A stretch of 64,000 nt of DNA, taken from positions 1-64,000 of the forward strand of contig JAQWZF010000010.1 in NCBI GenBank assembly GCA_029253585.1, given 5' to 3'. Positions 41,766 to 51,045 of the stretch are shown here, piece after piece (the stretch's first letter is position 1; each line of letters starts with the position of its first letter). The notes beneath the pieces were generated by a model. That model saw only the letters and a program-made list of their open reading frames with translations. It had not been told where the DNA came from and searched no databases. Source of the DNA: Gammaproteobacteria bacterium. GTDB taxonomy: Bacteria; Pseudomonadota; Gammaproteobacteria; Pseudomonadales; Pseudohongiellaceae. Made by a program: the position numbers and the translations under genes.

Positions 41766-41806
41766 TATAATTAATCTACAGGTAGATAATCTCTACATAT
41801 TAGAGA
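41766..41806 (+). promoter_or_regulatory. Promoter -10 with two adjacent palindromes
   Basis: TATAAT at 41766-41771 is followed directly by ATCTAC-AG-GTAGAT (41774-41787) and TCTCTA-N5-TAGAGA (41790-41806). Two dyads just downstream of a -10 suit a repressor site controlling the CoA-transferase gene. No good -35 is seen, so the promoter may need an activator. Confidence 0.4.
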
Positions 41807-41864
41807 CTTATGATAGAATTTCGTCTCGGTTATTAAGAAGTTTCTTACATAGATGGAAGCAAGT

Positions 41865-43049
41865 ATGACTCAAGTTTTAAAAGGGATTCGGGTACTGGAT
41901 TTTGGCCGCTATATCGCGGGGCCCTACTGCGGCACGCTCTTAGGAGACATGGGGGCCGAAGTCATTCGTATCGAGAAGATCGATGGCAGCGAAGATCGAT
42001 TCCTCTCGCCTATCAGCGATAAAGGCGATGGCGGTCTATTCATGCAGTTGGCACGGAACAAGAAGTGCCTGACTCTCAACCCGATAAAGCCCGAAGGACG
42101 CGAAATCGTCAAGAAGCTGGTGAAGACTGCGGATGTGGTTATCGCCAACCTTCCCCCCGATACACTTGAGGCGATGGGGCTGGACTATGAATCTCTCAAG
42201 GCACTAAAACCCAATATTATCCTCACCACTGTCTCAGCCTTCGGCCGTGGCGGCCCTTATGCGAACCGCGTCGGCTTCGATGGGCTAGGACAGGCCATGT
42301 CGGGAGCCATGTACATGTCGGGCACGCCGGATCAACCGGTAAAAGCCTATCCCCCCTATATAGACTTCGGTACGGCCAGTCTGTCGGCATTCGGCACCAT
42401 GGCAGCGCTATTCGAACGACAGAAGACCGGTCGCGGACAGATGGTGGAAGGCTCGCTGTTCAATACCGCTCTCACCATGATGAACGGCACCGCTATCGAG
42501 CAACATGCGATTCAGCGCAACCGTGTAGCAACACTGAACCGCTCCCAGACTTCAGGGCCTGCGGATACTTATAAGACCAAGGATGGCTGGGTGCTGGTGC
42601 AGTCCGTCGGTGGGCCCCTGTTCAAGCGCTGGGCCGACCTGATGGGCGAAGCGCATTGGCTCGATGATCCGCGTTTTAAAGATGATATTTCCCGCGGCGA
42701 CAATGGCGAGCTTATTAGCGAGAGACTGGCAAAGTGGTGCGCGGAACGTACATCTGCACAAGTGCTGAGCGAAATGGAAGAGGCAAGATTACCGGCAGGC
42801 CCGATACTGTCACCGCAGGAAGTGCTGGACGATCCTCATATCGCAGCCAAGGGACTTTTTCAAATGGTTGAGTATCCCGGGCTGGAAAAGCCTGCGCCAT
42901 TGATGAAGACGCCAGTGGAGCTGTCTGAGACACCGGGCGAGATTCGTTCACGCCCCCCTACTCTGGGTGAACACACGGATGAGATTATGCAGGAGCTTGG
43001 TTATAGCGAAGCCGAGATAGCCGACCTGCGAGAGAAGCGTGTTGTCTAG
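41865..43049 (+). CDS. CaiB/BaiF-family CoA-transferase
   Basis: 394 residues from the ATG at 41865 (MTQVLKGIRVLDFGRYIAGP), a class III CoA-transferase. The catalytic aspartate lies in GFDGLGQAMSG (D139). Motifs GDMGAEVIRIEK and YPPYIDFGTA are also typical. It moves CoA between carboxylic acids through an aspartyl-CoA intermediate. The true substrate (oxalate, carnitine, acyl-succinate types) cannot be read off. Confidence 0.9.
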   Translation: MTQVLKGIRVLDFGRYIAGPYCGTLLGDMGAEVIRIEKIDGSEDRFLSPISDKGDGGLFMQLARNKKCLTLNPIKPEGREIVKKLVKTADVVIANLPPDTLEAMGLDYESLKALKPNIILTTVSAFGRGGPYANRVGFDGLGQAMSGAMYMSGTPDQPVKAYPPYIDFGTASLSAFGTMAALFERQKTGRGQMVEGSLFNTALTMMNGTAIEQHAIQRNRVATLNRSQTSGPADTYKTKDGWVLVQSVGGPLFKRWADLMGEAHWLDDPRFKDDISRGDNGELISERLAKWCAERTSAQVLSEMEEARLPAGPILSPQEVLDDPHIAAKGLFQMVEYPGLEKPAPLMKTPVELSETPGEIRSRPPTLGEHTDEIMQELGYSEAEIADLREKRVV

Positions 43050-43106
43050 CAGGCCTTAAACTGCACGTTCTTATCTTGGCAAGGGCAAGCACCGGCAGAA
43101 TTTAGC

Positions 43107-45137
43107 CTAGTCTTCGGGCAAGGCATAGATGATTATGCTGCCGGTTCTGCTTGACTCTGTTCCCGTCTGAAAAGTCAGCATGGCATTGCCAGAGTTTGTG
43201 GCAATGTACTGCCTGCCATCCACCTCGTAAGTCACGATACCCCCACCTACCGGCGCGCCGGTATCGATGCTGTTCAGCAGAGCTCCAGATGCGGCATCCA
43301 TTAACAGCAGATTGCCCGTTAGCTCGCCACTGATAACCAGGCCTCCCGCCGTCGTAGTCACAGCCGAGACCATAGGAGTAGATGAATGATAACGCCACCT
43401 GACCTCTCCAGTTTCTGCATCCATCGCCGTTAACCAGCCTGTCTGCGCCTCCTGATCCGGGCGCACAGCACCACCCATATAGAGCTGACCGGGAATGTAC
43501 TCGACATTCTCTGCGGCGGTGAACTGGGCGCAGTAGTCGATGGAAGATGCAATTAGCAACTTCTCTTCAGGATGGTAGGCAGGGCCGCTCCAGAGCACGC
43601 CCCCATAGACTCCAGGGCAGGCAAACACACCCTCCTGCGTTACCGGCACCTCCGCATTTAAGATTGTAGTGACTGGAGTCTCATAGAGAATCTCGTGTGT
43701 CTGCTTATCCAGGCCTCTCAGAATGCCATCCTTACCCACGGTAGCGACGAAATCCCTGGACACGTTATCAACACCCGCTTTTAAAACTGGACTGACCTGC
43801 GTTAAGTCCCAATCATGGTCGTCGTTTGGCACCAGAGCCTTGTGCCAGTTGAGCTCTCCGCTGCGCACATCAAGCGCGATTATATTGTTGGTATACAGAT
43901 TTTCACCGGGGCGCAGATAGGCCGGCAGGTCGGGCGCGGGATTGGTGACGGCCGCATACAATTCGCCCGACTCCAGATCCATGCTAAGTGGAGTCCAAAC
44001 GGCACCACCACCGAGTGGGATATTCTCAGGATTCCCCCAGCTTGCCCCTCCCCCTGCAGCCGCCTCTGGAACCGTCAGAAACTTCCAGAGGAGCTCGCCA
44101 TTGTCTATCGAGAATGCGCCTACCCAGCCGGAAATCGCGTTCTCACTCCCCGCAGGACCGATAAGTATCATGTCCTCATAGATCATGGGTGGCATGGTAA
44201 AGGTTTCGCCCAGCCAGGGATCGGCGACCTGCCGCGCCCAGAGTAGATTGCCATTGGCCGAATCCAGAGCCAACAGATAGCCATCGGCCGTTCCCCTGAT
44301 CACATAACCGTCCCGAATCGCGACGCCTCGATTATTGCCCCACACCATCCTATCTTTCGGCTCCCAATCGTAGCTCCAGATCCTTTGACAGGTCGCCGCG
44401 TTTATCGCCGCAGTATGGGTTGCATTGGTTACATACATCACGCCTCTGTAGACGATTGGACCCGTCTGCATGGTTGCGTTGGTGTTTAACTGATAGGCGC
44501 AAACCTGTTCCAGATCAGCGGCATTGCCCGTGTCGATTTCCAGCAATTCGGAATAGCGTGTGCCCTGATAGTTCTGATTGTGATAGAGCCAATCTTGCGA
44601 ATTTGCCGAGGCCGCCAATAACTCTTGAAATGAGGGTCCTGTGCCGCGCGGCTCGGTGCCGTAAATTCCTTCGATGAAAGTTGCCGCACTGTCTAGCACC
44701 TCATCACCCCGAGAAAGAGGTATGGCGCTTAGATAATTGTAGTCATTCTTGAGAGATTCGGTTCCCTCAAGCACATTATTGCGCCCCAAAACATAGGCGA
44801 GGACATCCAGACTCTGAGATTCACTGAGACTGCCAGGGTCACTGGGAGGCATGGATGTACTAATCCGGTTAAAAAGCTCGCCGACGTTAGCACCCAATCT
44901 GGACCAGCTCTTGCGGAAGGTTACCCCTATTAGCTCCGGTGCCGCAGCACTATCAAGCTCTGCCCCATGACAGGTTGCACACTGCTGCCGATATAGGGAC
45001 TCACCTCTTTCGAATTGAAGCTCTGTAAAGGTACTCGATGCAGGGGCATCTGCGGTAAATGCAGGCGATGAAAACGAAAGCGAGGCCAGCATGCCAACGA
45101 CAGTAGACAGACTTGATTTGAGAATTATTGATTTCAT
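43107..45137 (-). CDS. Exported PQQ-dependent dehydrogenase with N-terminal cytochrome c
   Basis: 676 residues with a signal peptide, then a cytochrome c domain (CATCHG at C53-H57, later methionine SMPPSDP). A quinoprotein beta-propeller follows (from about residue 175, starting DWLYHNQNYQGTRYS, with repeated W-motif blades such as GNLLWARQV and GELLWKF). It likely oxidises an alcohol or aldehyde in the periplasm, using pyrroloquinoline quinone and passing electrons through the haem. Known quinohaemoprotein alcohol dehydrogenases mostly carry the haem at the C-terminus; here it is N-terminal. Confidence 0.82.
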   Translation of the reverse strand: MKSIILKSSLSTVVGMLASLSFSSPAFTADAPASSTFTELQFERGESLYRQQCATCHGAELDSAAAPELIGVTFRKSWSRLGANVGELFNRISTSMPPSDPGSLSESQSLDVLAYVLGRNNVLEGTESLKNDYNYLSAIPLSRGDEVLDSAATFIEGIYGTEPRGTGPSFQELLAASANSQDWLYHNQNYQGTRYSELLEIDTGNAADLEQVCAYQLNTNATMQTGPIVYRGVMYVTNATHTAAINAATCQRIWSYDWEPKDRMVWGNNRGVAIRDGYVIRGTADGYLLALDSANGNLLWARQVADPWLGETFTMPPMIYEDMILIGPAGSENAISGWVGAFSIDNGELLWKFLTVPEAAAGGGASWGNPENIPLGGGAVWTPLSMDLESGELYAAVTNPAPDLPAYLRPGENLYTNNIIALDVRSGELNWHKALVPNDDHDWDLTQVSPVLKAGVDNVSRDFVATVGKDGILRGLDKQTHEILYETPVTTILNAEVPVTQEGVFACPGVYGGVLWSGPAYHPEEKLLIASSIDYCAQFTAAENVEYIPGQLYMGGAVRPDQEAQTGWLTAMDAETGEVRWRYHSSTPMVSAVTTTAGGLVISGELTGNLLLMDAASGALLNSIDTGAPVGGGIVTYEVDGRQYIATNSGNAMLTFQTGTESSRTGSIIIYALPED

Positions 45138-45199
45138 TCTTGTGCCCTTACTAAATTCTGCTCTAGTGTTTACTGCGTTTTCTAATATAACATTTGCCT

Positions 45200-46609
45200 T
45201 TAAGGATTGTTAAGCAACTCTACTGCAGCCGTATACATCGCCTCAACTCCCGCCTTAACAGAATTAGGGTCTATGCGAAAACTAGCAGAGTGATGTGGAG
45301 GCGCATTAGTCCTGCCGGCGGCTATTTCGCGCATCAGCTGAGGAGGTGTGCCACCGACGGAAAAGAAGACTCCCGGCACCTTATGCTCAGTCTGGGTGAA
45401 ATAGGCAAAATCTTCAGCACCCATACCGGGTCGTTGAGAAGTCAATAGAGAATCGTATCCAAACTGCTCTTCCCAGGCCGGAAGCACTTTTCGCACTGCA
45501 TCGCTATTGTTAATATTCGTCGGCGTGCTTTCGAAACCCATTTTGACTACCGGCAATAAATCGTCGGGCAAGCCATTGAGCCTGCCAATATTTGCTGCTG
45601 TTTCACGGATCCTGCCTAGCACTTCATCTCTGGTCTTCTCCGAGTCGGTGCGCACTGTTAACTGTAGATCCACTTCATTGGGTATTATATTGTGCTTGCT
45701 GCCACCCTGAAACGAACCCACGGTAATGACTGCCGGGGACAGCGGGTTTATCTGGCGACTGATGATGCCCTGCAGTGCAATCACCAATTGTGATGACACA
45801 TAGATAGGATCGATAGTCTGATGAGGATAGGCACCATGGCCACCGATGCCCCTGACCTTGATGTCCACGCTGTCCGAACTGGACTGCACTATCCCCTCGC
45901 GCACGGTTACAAGGCCGCTAGGCGCCCCCGAACTGACATGCAAACCGATCGCATAGTCCGGCACCCCAAACCGCTGATAGAGACCGTCCTCTAACATCGC
46001 CTTCGCACCATTGATTATTTCTTCGGCGGGCTGACCGACCAGCATTACGCTGCCGCTCCAGCTATCACGGTTATCCATCAACATTTTCGCTGTACCCACA
46101 AGAGTAGTCATGTGCATGTCATGGCCACAGGCGTGCATTACGGGGACCTCTTCACCCTCGAAATTTATCTGTCTATTGCGCGAGGCATAGCTGAGCCCAC
46201 TTTTCTCCAGGATAGGCAAGCCATCCATATCGGCACGCACCAACACCAAAGGCCCGGCTCCATTCTCAATCATCCCCACCAGGCCGGTACCGCCAACGCC
46301 TTCGGTAACGTCTATCCCCAGAGCACGCAACTCACTCGCAAGGCGCGCGGCAGTCTGCTGCTCCAGGAATCCTAATTCAGGATTCTGGTGAAACCAGAGA
46401 AATAACTCGGACAGATGCTCGTCGTAGTAGTCATTGATATCACTCTTGAGCGCCGCATCGGCAGCCATGCTCGGCTGAATTGACGCAGAGACTACTGCTA
46501 GGCAGGCACAGGAGAGCATTAGCCTGATACGACGCAGTGGGAGAAAGCAACGGGAAATGCTACGGGCGAGATGACGAGTAAACTTCAACAACATAAAATT
46601 TATATCCAA
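45200..46609 (-). CDS. Exported M20-family amidohydrolase
   Basis: 469 residues with an N-terminal signal (hydrophobic LMLSCACLAVVSASIQPSMAA). The peptidase M20D motifs are HACGHDMHMTTLVGTAKML and GQPAEEIINGAKAMLEDGL. The metal-binding His/Glu/Cys set matches hippurate hydrolase and N-acyl amino acid amidohydrolases. It releases acyl groups from amides in the periplasm. The substrate is unknown. Confidence 0.88.
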   Translation of the reverse strand: MDINFMLLKFTRHLARSISRCFLPLRRIRLMLSCACLAVVSASIQPSMAADAALKSDINDYYDEHLSELFLWFHQNPELGFLEQQTAARLASELRALGIDVTEGVGGTGLVGMIENGAGPLVLVRADMDGLPILEKSGLSYASRNRQINFEGEEVPVMHACGHDMHMTTLVGTAKMLMDNRDSWSGSVMLVGQPAEEIINGAKAMLEDGLYQRFGVPDYAIGLHVSSGAPSGLVTVREGIVQSSSDSVDIKVRGIGGHGAYPHQTIDPIYVSSQLVIALQGIISRQINPLSPAVITVGSFQGGSKHNIIPNEVDLQLTVRTDSEKTRDEVLGRIRETAANIGRLNGLPDDLLPVVKMGFESTPTNINNSDAVRKVLPAWEEQFGYDSLLTSQRPGMGAEDFAYFTQTEHKVPGVFFSVGGTPPQLMREIAAGRTNAPPHHSASFRIDPNSVKAGVEAMYTAAVELLNNP

Positions 46610-46712
46610 TGAGGTGACTGACTTAGGACTAGGTCTTTAAACTATAAAAATAGACTAATTGACCCGCCCCGCTAATGAAAGCTGTTTTAACGCCGCAATG
46701 CCTCTTCATGCC

Positions 46713-47819
46713 CTAAGGCGATGGCGCTGCCTGTTGCAAGGCTGCCCAGAAGCTATCGTTGAAACTCGAATCGTTCGCTGCGCCTGCGGAGCCCAATCGA
46801 GTTATCACCAGATCGAGACTAGGCACTAGATACAATTTTCTATCCAATGCCCCCTGCATGGCGACGAGATCGCCGGGTGCCGAAGGGATCAAATTACCGT
46901 TTCGCCGCTTCGCCTGCGCGCCTGTAGCCCTCGAAAATTCTTGCCCATTCAGCCACCATAGGTAGCCATAGGCTGGATTAAGCTGCTGCGAGGGAGACAG
47001 CATCGCGTCAAGAAAAACCGTGTCTTGCAAGACAGCCTTGCCTGCCCACAGCCCACCCCTCTGTATCATCAGACCGAATCTTGCGAGGTCCCTGGCGGTC
47101 GTTGACAGACCCACCGCTATATCAGAACTAGCCCAAGGCCTGTCGGTCCATGCCGTATTCGTCATGCCCAGAGGCATTGTCACCCACTGCTCTGTTAGCT
47201 GTTGCCGTTCCAGCCCGGTCGCCGCCATAAGAACGCGCATCAGCTCATGATAGACGGGAGTGTTGTAGAGCCACTCGCTATCAGGCATTGCCACATAGGA
47301 AAAATCGATGGCCAAGCCACTATTCATGCTGAGCAAGTGTCGAATCGTAATTGCATCTTCCTGCTGCCGCGATGCCTTTGACCAACCCTCTCCGACATAC
47401 TTGGCTACCGGCTCATCGATACTCAAGTAGCCACGCTCTTGAGCCATCCCGGTTAACACCGCGACCACACTCTTCTGAGCTGAAGCCACGTCTTCGATAG
47501 CTCTACCCTGAGAATCTAACCCCGTCACATTATTCTGGTAACGGCGCGAATCATCAGGAGAATCCCAGTAGCGTTCCGCCATGATTCTTCCTCGATGCAG
47601 AATCACCACACCGCTGGATTTTCGTAAGCCCGCAAGATCCAGGGCCGCATTTAGCTTGCCTGAGTCCCAACCTAGGCTCTCGGGATCGACCGTCTCCCAG
47701 AGAGCGTCGCTATTCGGATAATAAACATCCTCCGCCGCCTGGGCTGGCAAGGCAGCGAAGCCAATGCGCAAAAGGAGAGGAAGCATCATCGCACAGCTTA
47801 TTATGCGTCTTGTCTGCAT
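46713..47819 (-). CDS. Exported serine beta-lactamase-like hydrolase
   Basis: 368 residues with a signal peptide (LPLLLRIGFAALPAQAA). The catalytic SxxK is SAQK (S113-K116). It belongs to the beta-lactamase class C / esterase EstB-type family (DUF-like serine hydrolases), not necessarily an antibiotic-resistance enzyme. It is next to the M20 amidohydrolase on the same strand. Confidence 0.82.
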   Translation of the reverse strand: MQTRRIISCAMMLPLLLRIGFAALPAQAAEDVYYPNSDALWETVDPESLGWDSGKLNAALDLAGLRKSSGVVILHRGRIMAERYWDSPDDSRRYQNNVTGLDSQGRAIEDVASAQKSVVAVLTGMAQERGYLSIDEPVAKYVGEGWSKASRQQEDAITIRHLLSMNSGLAIDFSYVAMPDSEWLYNTPVYHELMRVLMAATGLERQQLTEQWVTMPLGMTNTAWTDRPWASSDIAVGLSTTARDLARFGLMIQRGGLWAGKAVLQDTVFLDAMLSPSQQLNPAYGYLWWLNGQEFSRATGAQAKRRNGNLIPSAPGDLVAMQGALDRKLYLVPSLDLVITRLGSAGAANDSSFNDSFWAALQQAAPSP

Positions 47820-47958
47820 TACTTGAGAACCTCAATATCACCATCTAAAACAGAAGTTGCGCAGCAAAAAGTGCTTTCTACTATCGCCGACAGGCGCGCC
47901 CATAGGCTATCCTCTTGTATCACTTTCATAGACACACTGACAACCAAGGCCACAGCTC

Positions 47959-48708
47959 ATGACAGCCAAATCATCGACATTTCTACTACAGGCAATTCTC
48001 TACCTAGCCATTGGACTGCTCGGTCTAAGCCCTGCCGTTACCCATGCCGCAGAAGCCGGGTTTACTCTGCCCGGGGCTCTATCTGCGGAGGACTTTCCAG
48101 ATGATATCCACATGGGCTCACTCGCCAGACTGCCGCAGGTGAATCGAGAAGACCTGAATGCCACCGGCAAAGCGGCCTTCGACACCTATGTCAGCCCCGG
48201 AACAGGCTATGAAACCGGGCTGCGCGGGCCTATTGGCGTCTGGATGAATAGCCCAGCCTTGGCACAGGCGATGTTCGATGTGCGCCAGCGCGTGCGCTAT
48301 GAATCGAATCGCGACCAACGCCTGACAGAACTGGCCATTATCTCCACGGCTCGGGAGATAAATAATCAGTATGAATACACAGCCCACGAACCTCTGGCCA
48401 GAGCCGCAGGCCTGGAACAAGACATTATCGATATCGTGCGCTTTAGGAAGCCGGTTGAAGGTAATGAGGCGATACAGGGCTTCGGTAGAACCGAGCAAGT
48501 TATTGTAAAGTTTGCTAGAGAGGTCATCAGTGAGGACAAGGTTAGCTCTGAAACCTTTGCCAGCGCTATAGAGATATTAGGTAATGAGGGCGTGACGGAT
48601 CTAACAGGTCTGATAGGCTACTACAGCTTCGTCGCCATAACCCTGAAAGCCTTCGATGTGCAAAGGCCTATGGGCAGCGACCTGCTTCTGCCCGTGAGAA
48701 CTCGCTAG
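47959..48708 (+). CDS. Exported carboxymuconolactone-decarboxylase-family protein
   Basis: 249 residues with a signal peptide ending near THAA. The CMD domain has GPIGVWMNSPALAQAMFDVRQRVRYES and EINNQYEYTAHEPLARAAGL. The redox Cys pair of AhpD is absent, which places it in the Cys-less branch. Its reaction is unknown. Most CMD proteins are cytoplasmic, so export is notable. Confidence 0.8.
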   Translation: MTAKSSTFLLQAILYLAIGLLGLSPAVTHAAEAGFTLPGALSAEDFPDDIHMGSLARLPQVNREDLNATGKAAFDTYVSPGTGYETGLRGPIGVWMNSPALAQAMFDVRQRVRYESNRDQRLTELAIISTAREINNQYEYTAHEPLARAAGLEQDIIDIVRFRKPVEGNEAIQGFGRTEQVIVKFAREVISEDKVSSETFASAIEILGNEGVTDLTGLIGYYSFVAITLKAFDVQRPMGSDLLLPVRTR

Positions 48709-48751
48709 GCGCTTTCCAATATCAGGAACCAAGCTCTCGACTCGCTAGTTT

Positions 48752-49828
48752 CTAGAGCGCGTCGAGAAACTCCATGATTGCGGCGTTCGTTTCTGCGGGG
48801 GCCTCCTGCTGTACCCAGTGCCCTATCTCGGGAATCAGCACCACACCGCGCAGATCTTCGCTCGCCCTGGAGATCGTAGAGCGAAGTCGCTCCTCATCTG
48901 CCCCTGCTATTACAGAGTCTCGCGAACCTGCAATAAAGAGCACCGGTATTTCAATCATTGCGCCGTCTAGTTGCTCAGTGATTTCCCAATTGCGATGGAA
49001 GTTTCGATAGTAGTTTATGCCCCCGCGAAAGCCTGCGCTTTCAAATTGCGCGACGACGTAATCGAGATCTCCTTCTGCCAGCCAATTGGGCAAGCCTTTA
49101 GGTGCCCCCAGACGGCCGATCCAACCCCCAGCAGAACTAAGCGGGTTGCTTATCTTTGCGGGCTCTCTGGGCGAGTCGGGAGAAAGGTAGAGCCGGCTAA
49201 TCAAACCGCGGGGATCGGCATCGTATTCCGCCTCTGCTACGCCGCCCGGTTCATTGTGGTAGAGAATATAGAAAAAGTTTTCACCATACGCCTGCCGCCA
49301 ACTATCCATAGGAGACTGTTCCACACGACCGCCATAAGGCACGCTCATCGCGACCAAGGCGGTGAAACGAGTCGGGTGTAATAGCACCGTGCTCCAGGCA
49401 ACTATGGAGCCCCAATCATGAGCGATCAGGATGGCGGTCTCCTCGCCCAGCGCATCGATGATACCGACGAGGTCGCCGGCCAGGTGATCGATGTCATAGT
49501 CTTCGACATTCGCTGGTTTATCTGTCTCGCCATAGCCACGCATGTCGGGAGCCACGACGTGATAACCCGCATCGGCTAGCATCGTTATCTGATGCCTCCA
49601 GGAATACCAGGATTCAGGCCAACCGTGAGCTAGTAGCACTAGCGGTCCACTGCCCGCCTCGGCAATACGCATACGCAAACCGTTAGACTCTATAAAGCGA
49701 AAGCTTATTCCTGCGATTGGCGAGTCGGTACTCAAGCCGGTATCTCCTTGTTGCGCTCCTATCTGTCCCGGCGTTAGCCCGAGCAGCAATAATGGGATGA
49801 TAAGAATTCTAAGTAAAGACTGTGACAT
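48752..49828 (-). CDS. Exported epoxide-hydrolase-like alpha/beta hydrolase
   Basis: 358 residues from the ATG at 49828, directly before a signal peptide (MSQSLLRILIIPLLLLGLTPG). The oxyanion motif is HGWPESW, the nucleophile aspartate is in IAHDWGS and the catalytic histidine in EIGHWVQQEAP. An Asp nucleophile marks epoxide hydrolases and haloalkane dehalogenases rather than esterases. The upstream in-frame extension to 49882 is unlikely. Confidence 0.86.
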   Translation of the reverse strand: MSQSLLRILIIPLLLLGLTPGQIGAQQGDTGLSTDSPIAGISFRFIESNGLRMRIAEAGSGPLVLLAHGWPESWYSWRHQITMLADAGYHVVAPDMRGYGETDKPANVEDYDIDHLAGDLVGIIDALGEETAILIAHDWGSIVAWSTVLLHPTRFTALVAMSVPYGGRVEQSPMDSWRQAYGENFFYILYHNEPGGVAEAEYDADPRGLISRLYLSPDSPREPAKISNPLSSAGGWIGRLGAPKGLPNWLAEGDLDYVVAQFESAGFRGGINYYRNFHRNWEITEQLDGAMIEIPVLFIAGSRDSVIAGADEERLRSTISRASEDLRGVVLIPEIGHWVQQEAPAETNAAIMEFLDAL

Positions 49829-50003
49829 GCTAACCTGTGTCCCGCCACTTTCGCAGCCATTTTTTGAGCTTGTAAATACCACTTTTTTAGAGGCTATTAC
49901 CCAATTTTTAAAATCACTCTAGCTAGACTATCATGAATCCGGTTGACTTCCGTATGACAAGCGCGTCTCATAGATCCATTAAATCTGCGAACAAGGATAA
50001 TTC

Positions 50004-50879
50004 ATGCGCGATAATGATGTGCCTTATATGAAGAGAACGCGAGATTTTTATCGCGCCCAGGGCTATACCAACGATTACCAGTGGGCACACCATGACGAAG
50101 TGCCATTCTGTGCTCCCGCGAAACCCCTAAGCCAATGCAATATAGCCGTAGTCACTACAGCTATGCCAGACACCGAAGCCGGGCGTACTAGTCGTCAGGT
50201 GTACTCCAGTCCCAGCCAGCCAACTCCAGATTCAATGTATACCGCAGAACTTTCCTGGCACAAGAGCATGACTCACACAGATGACGTCGCTTCATTCTTA
50301 CCCCTTAAGCAGTTAGACCAATGTGTAGAAGAAGGCTTAATTGCAAAAGTTGCCGATCGGTTTCACTCGATACCAACAGAATATAGTCAACGTAATACCC
50401 TTGAGAAAGATGCGCCGGAGATTCTAGTTCGATGCCTGCAAGACGAGGTTGATGTAGTCGTGCTAGTCCCCTTGTGACCCGTCTGCCATCAGACCGTGTG
50501 TCTGTTAGCACGCTTTCTCGAAAACAATGGAATTACCACTCTCGTTATCGGCTCGGCGATGGATATTGTCGAGCATTGCGGCGCACCTCGATACCTGCAC
50601 AATGACTTCCCCCTCGGAAACCCCTGTGGCGCTCCCTATGAAGAGCAAATGCAGCTAGACATAATGCGCTGCGGATTACAGTTACTCGAAAGCGCAGATA
50701 AAGCAGGCAGCATCGAACGCAGCCCATTCCGCTGGAAAGACGACCTGTGGCGGGCAGACTATGCCCTGGTCGACGACAGTAACGCAGAAGAACTGCGACT
50801 AAAGGGCGAGCGAAGACGACAACAGCAAACTAAGGATAAAGCCGCCGGAAGTTCTCGCGCCGCTATGATTGCAGAATAA
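50004..50879 (+). CDS. PrdB/GrdB-family reductase selenoprotein (in-frame TGA as Sec)
   Basis: 291 residues read through TGA at 50475-50477 (residue 158). The two halves join in the same frame and match the D-proline/glycine reductase component B family: HTDDVASFLPL, ADRFHSIPTEYSQR, VVVLVPL-Sec-PVCHQT, then IGSAMDIVEHCGAPRYL and DFPLGNPCGAPYEEQMQLD. In this family Sec or Cys occupies exactly this site before PVC. A candidate bacterial SECIS hairpin follows. ATG at 50004 has AAGGAT upstream. The role in an apparently aerobic marine bacterium is unknown; it need not be proline reduction. Confidence 0.82.
50491..50516 (+). promoter_or_regulatory. Candidate bacterial SECIS element
   Basis: Downstream of the TGA, CGTG (50495-50498) pairs with CACG (50509-50512) around a ten-base loop TGTCTGTTAG. 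The stem extends with AGA/TTT pairs after one C-C mismatch. The loop begins about 21 bases after the TGA and has G as its second base, in line with known bSECIS rules. An alternative perfect stem GTCTG-CCAT-CAGAC (50481-50494) begins only three bases after the TGA and is too close. Confidence 0.5.
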
Positions 50880-51045
50880 TAGATACGCTCTATTTGAAAT
50901 AGTTATCGACTCAACACAAATAGCTTAAACGCAGGCGTTAACTTCCATATTCATCGAAGATAGAGGCATCTATGGGCCGAGCCTTAGCGCTAGAAGTGGA
51001 AAATTATCCGCACCCTACCCCCATTGCATTCCTAGGGACACCACT

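Noticed and set aside
46713..47819. Antibiotic-resistance beta-lactamase
   Set aside because: Only the SxxK motif was clear. The family includes many esterases and the neighbours are catabolic, so a resistance label is unsupported.
50481..50494. Perfect GTCTG-CCAT-CAGAC stem as the SECIS
   Set aside because: It starts three bases after the TGA, much closer than known bacterial SECIS loops, so the next hairpin was preferred.
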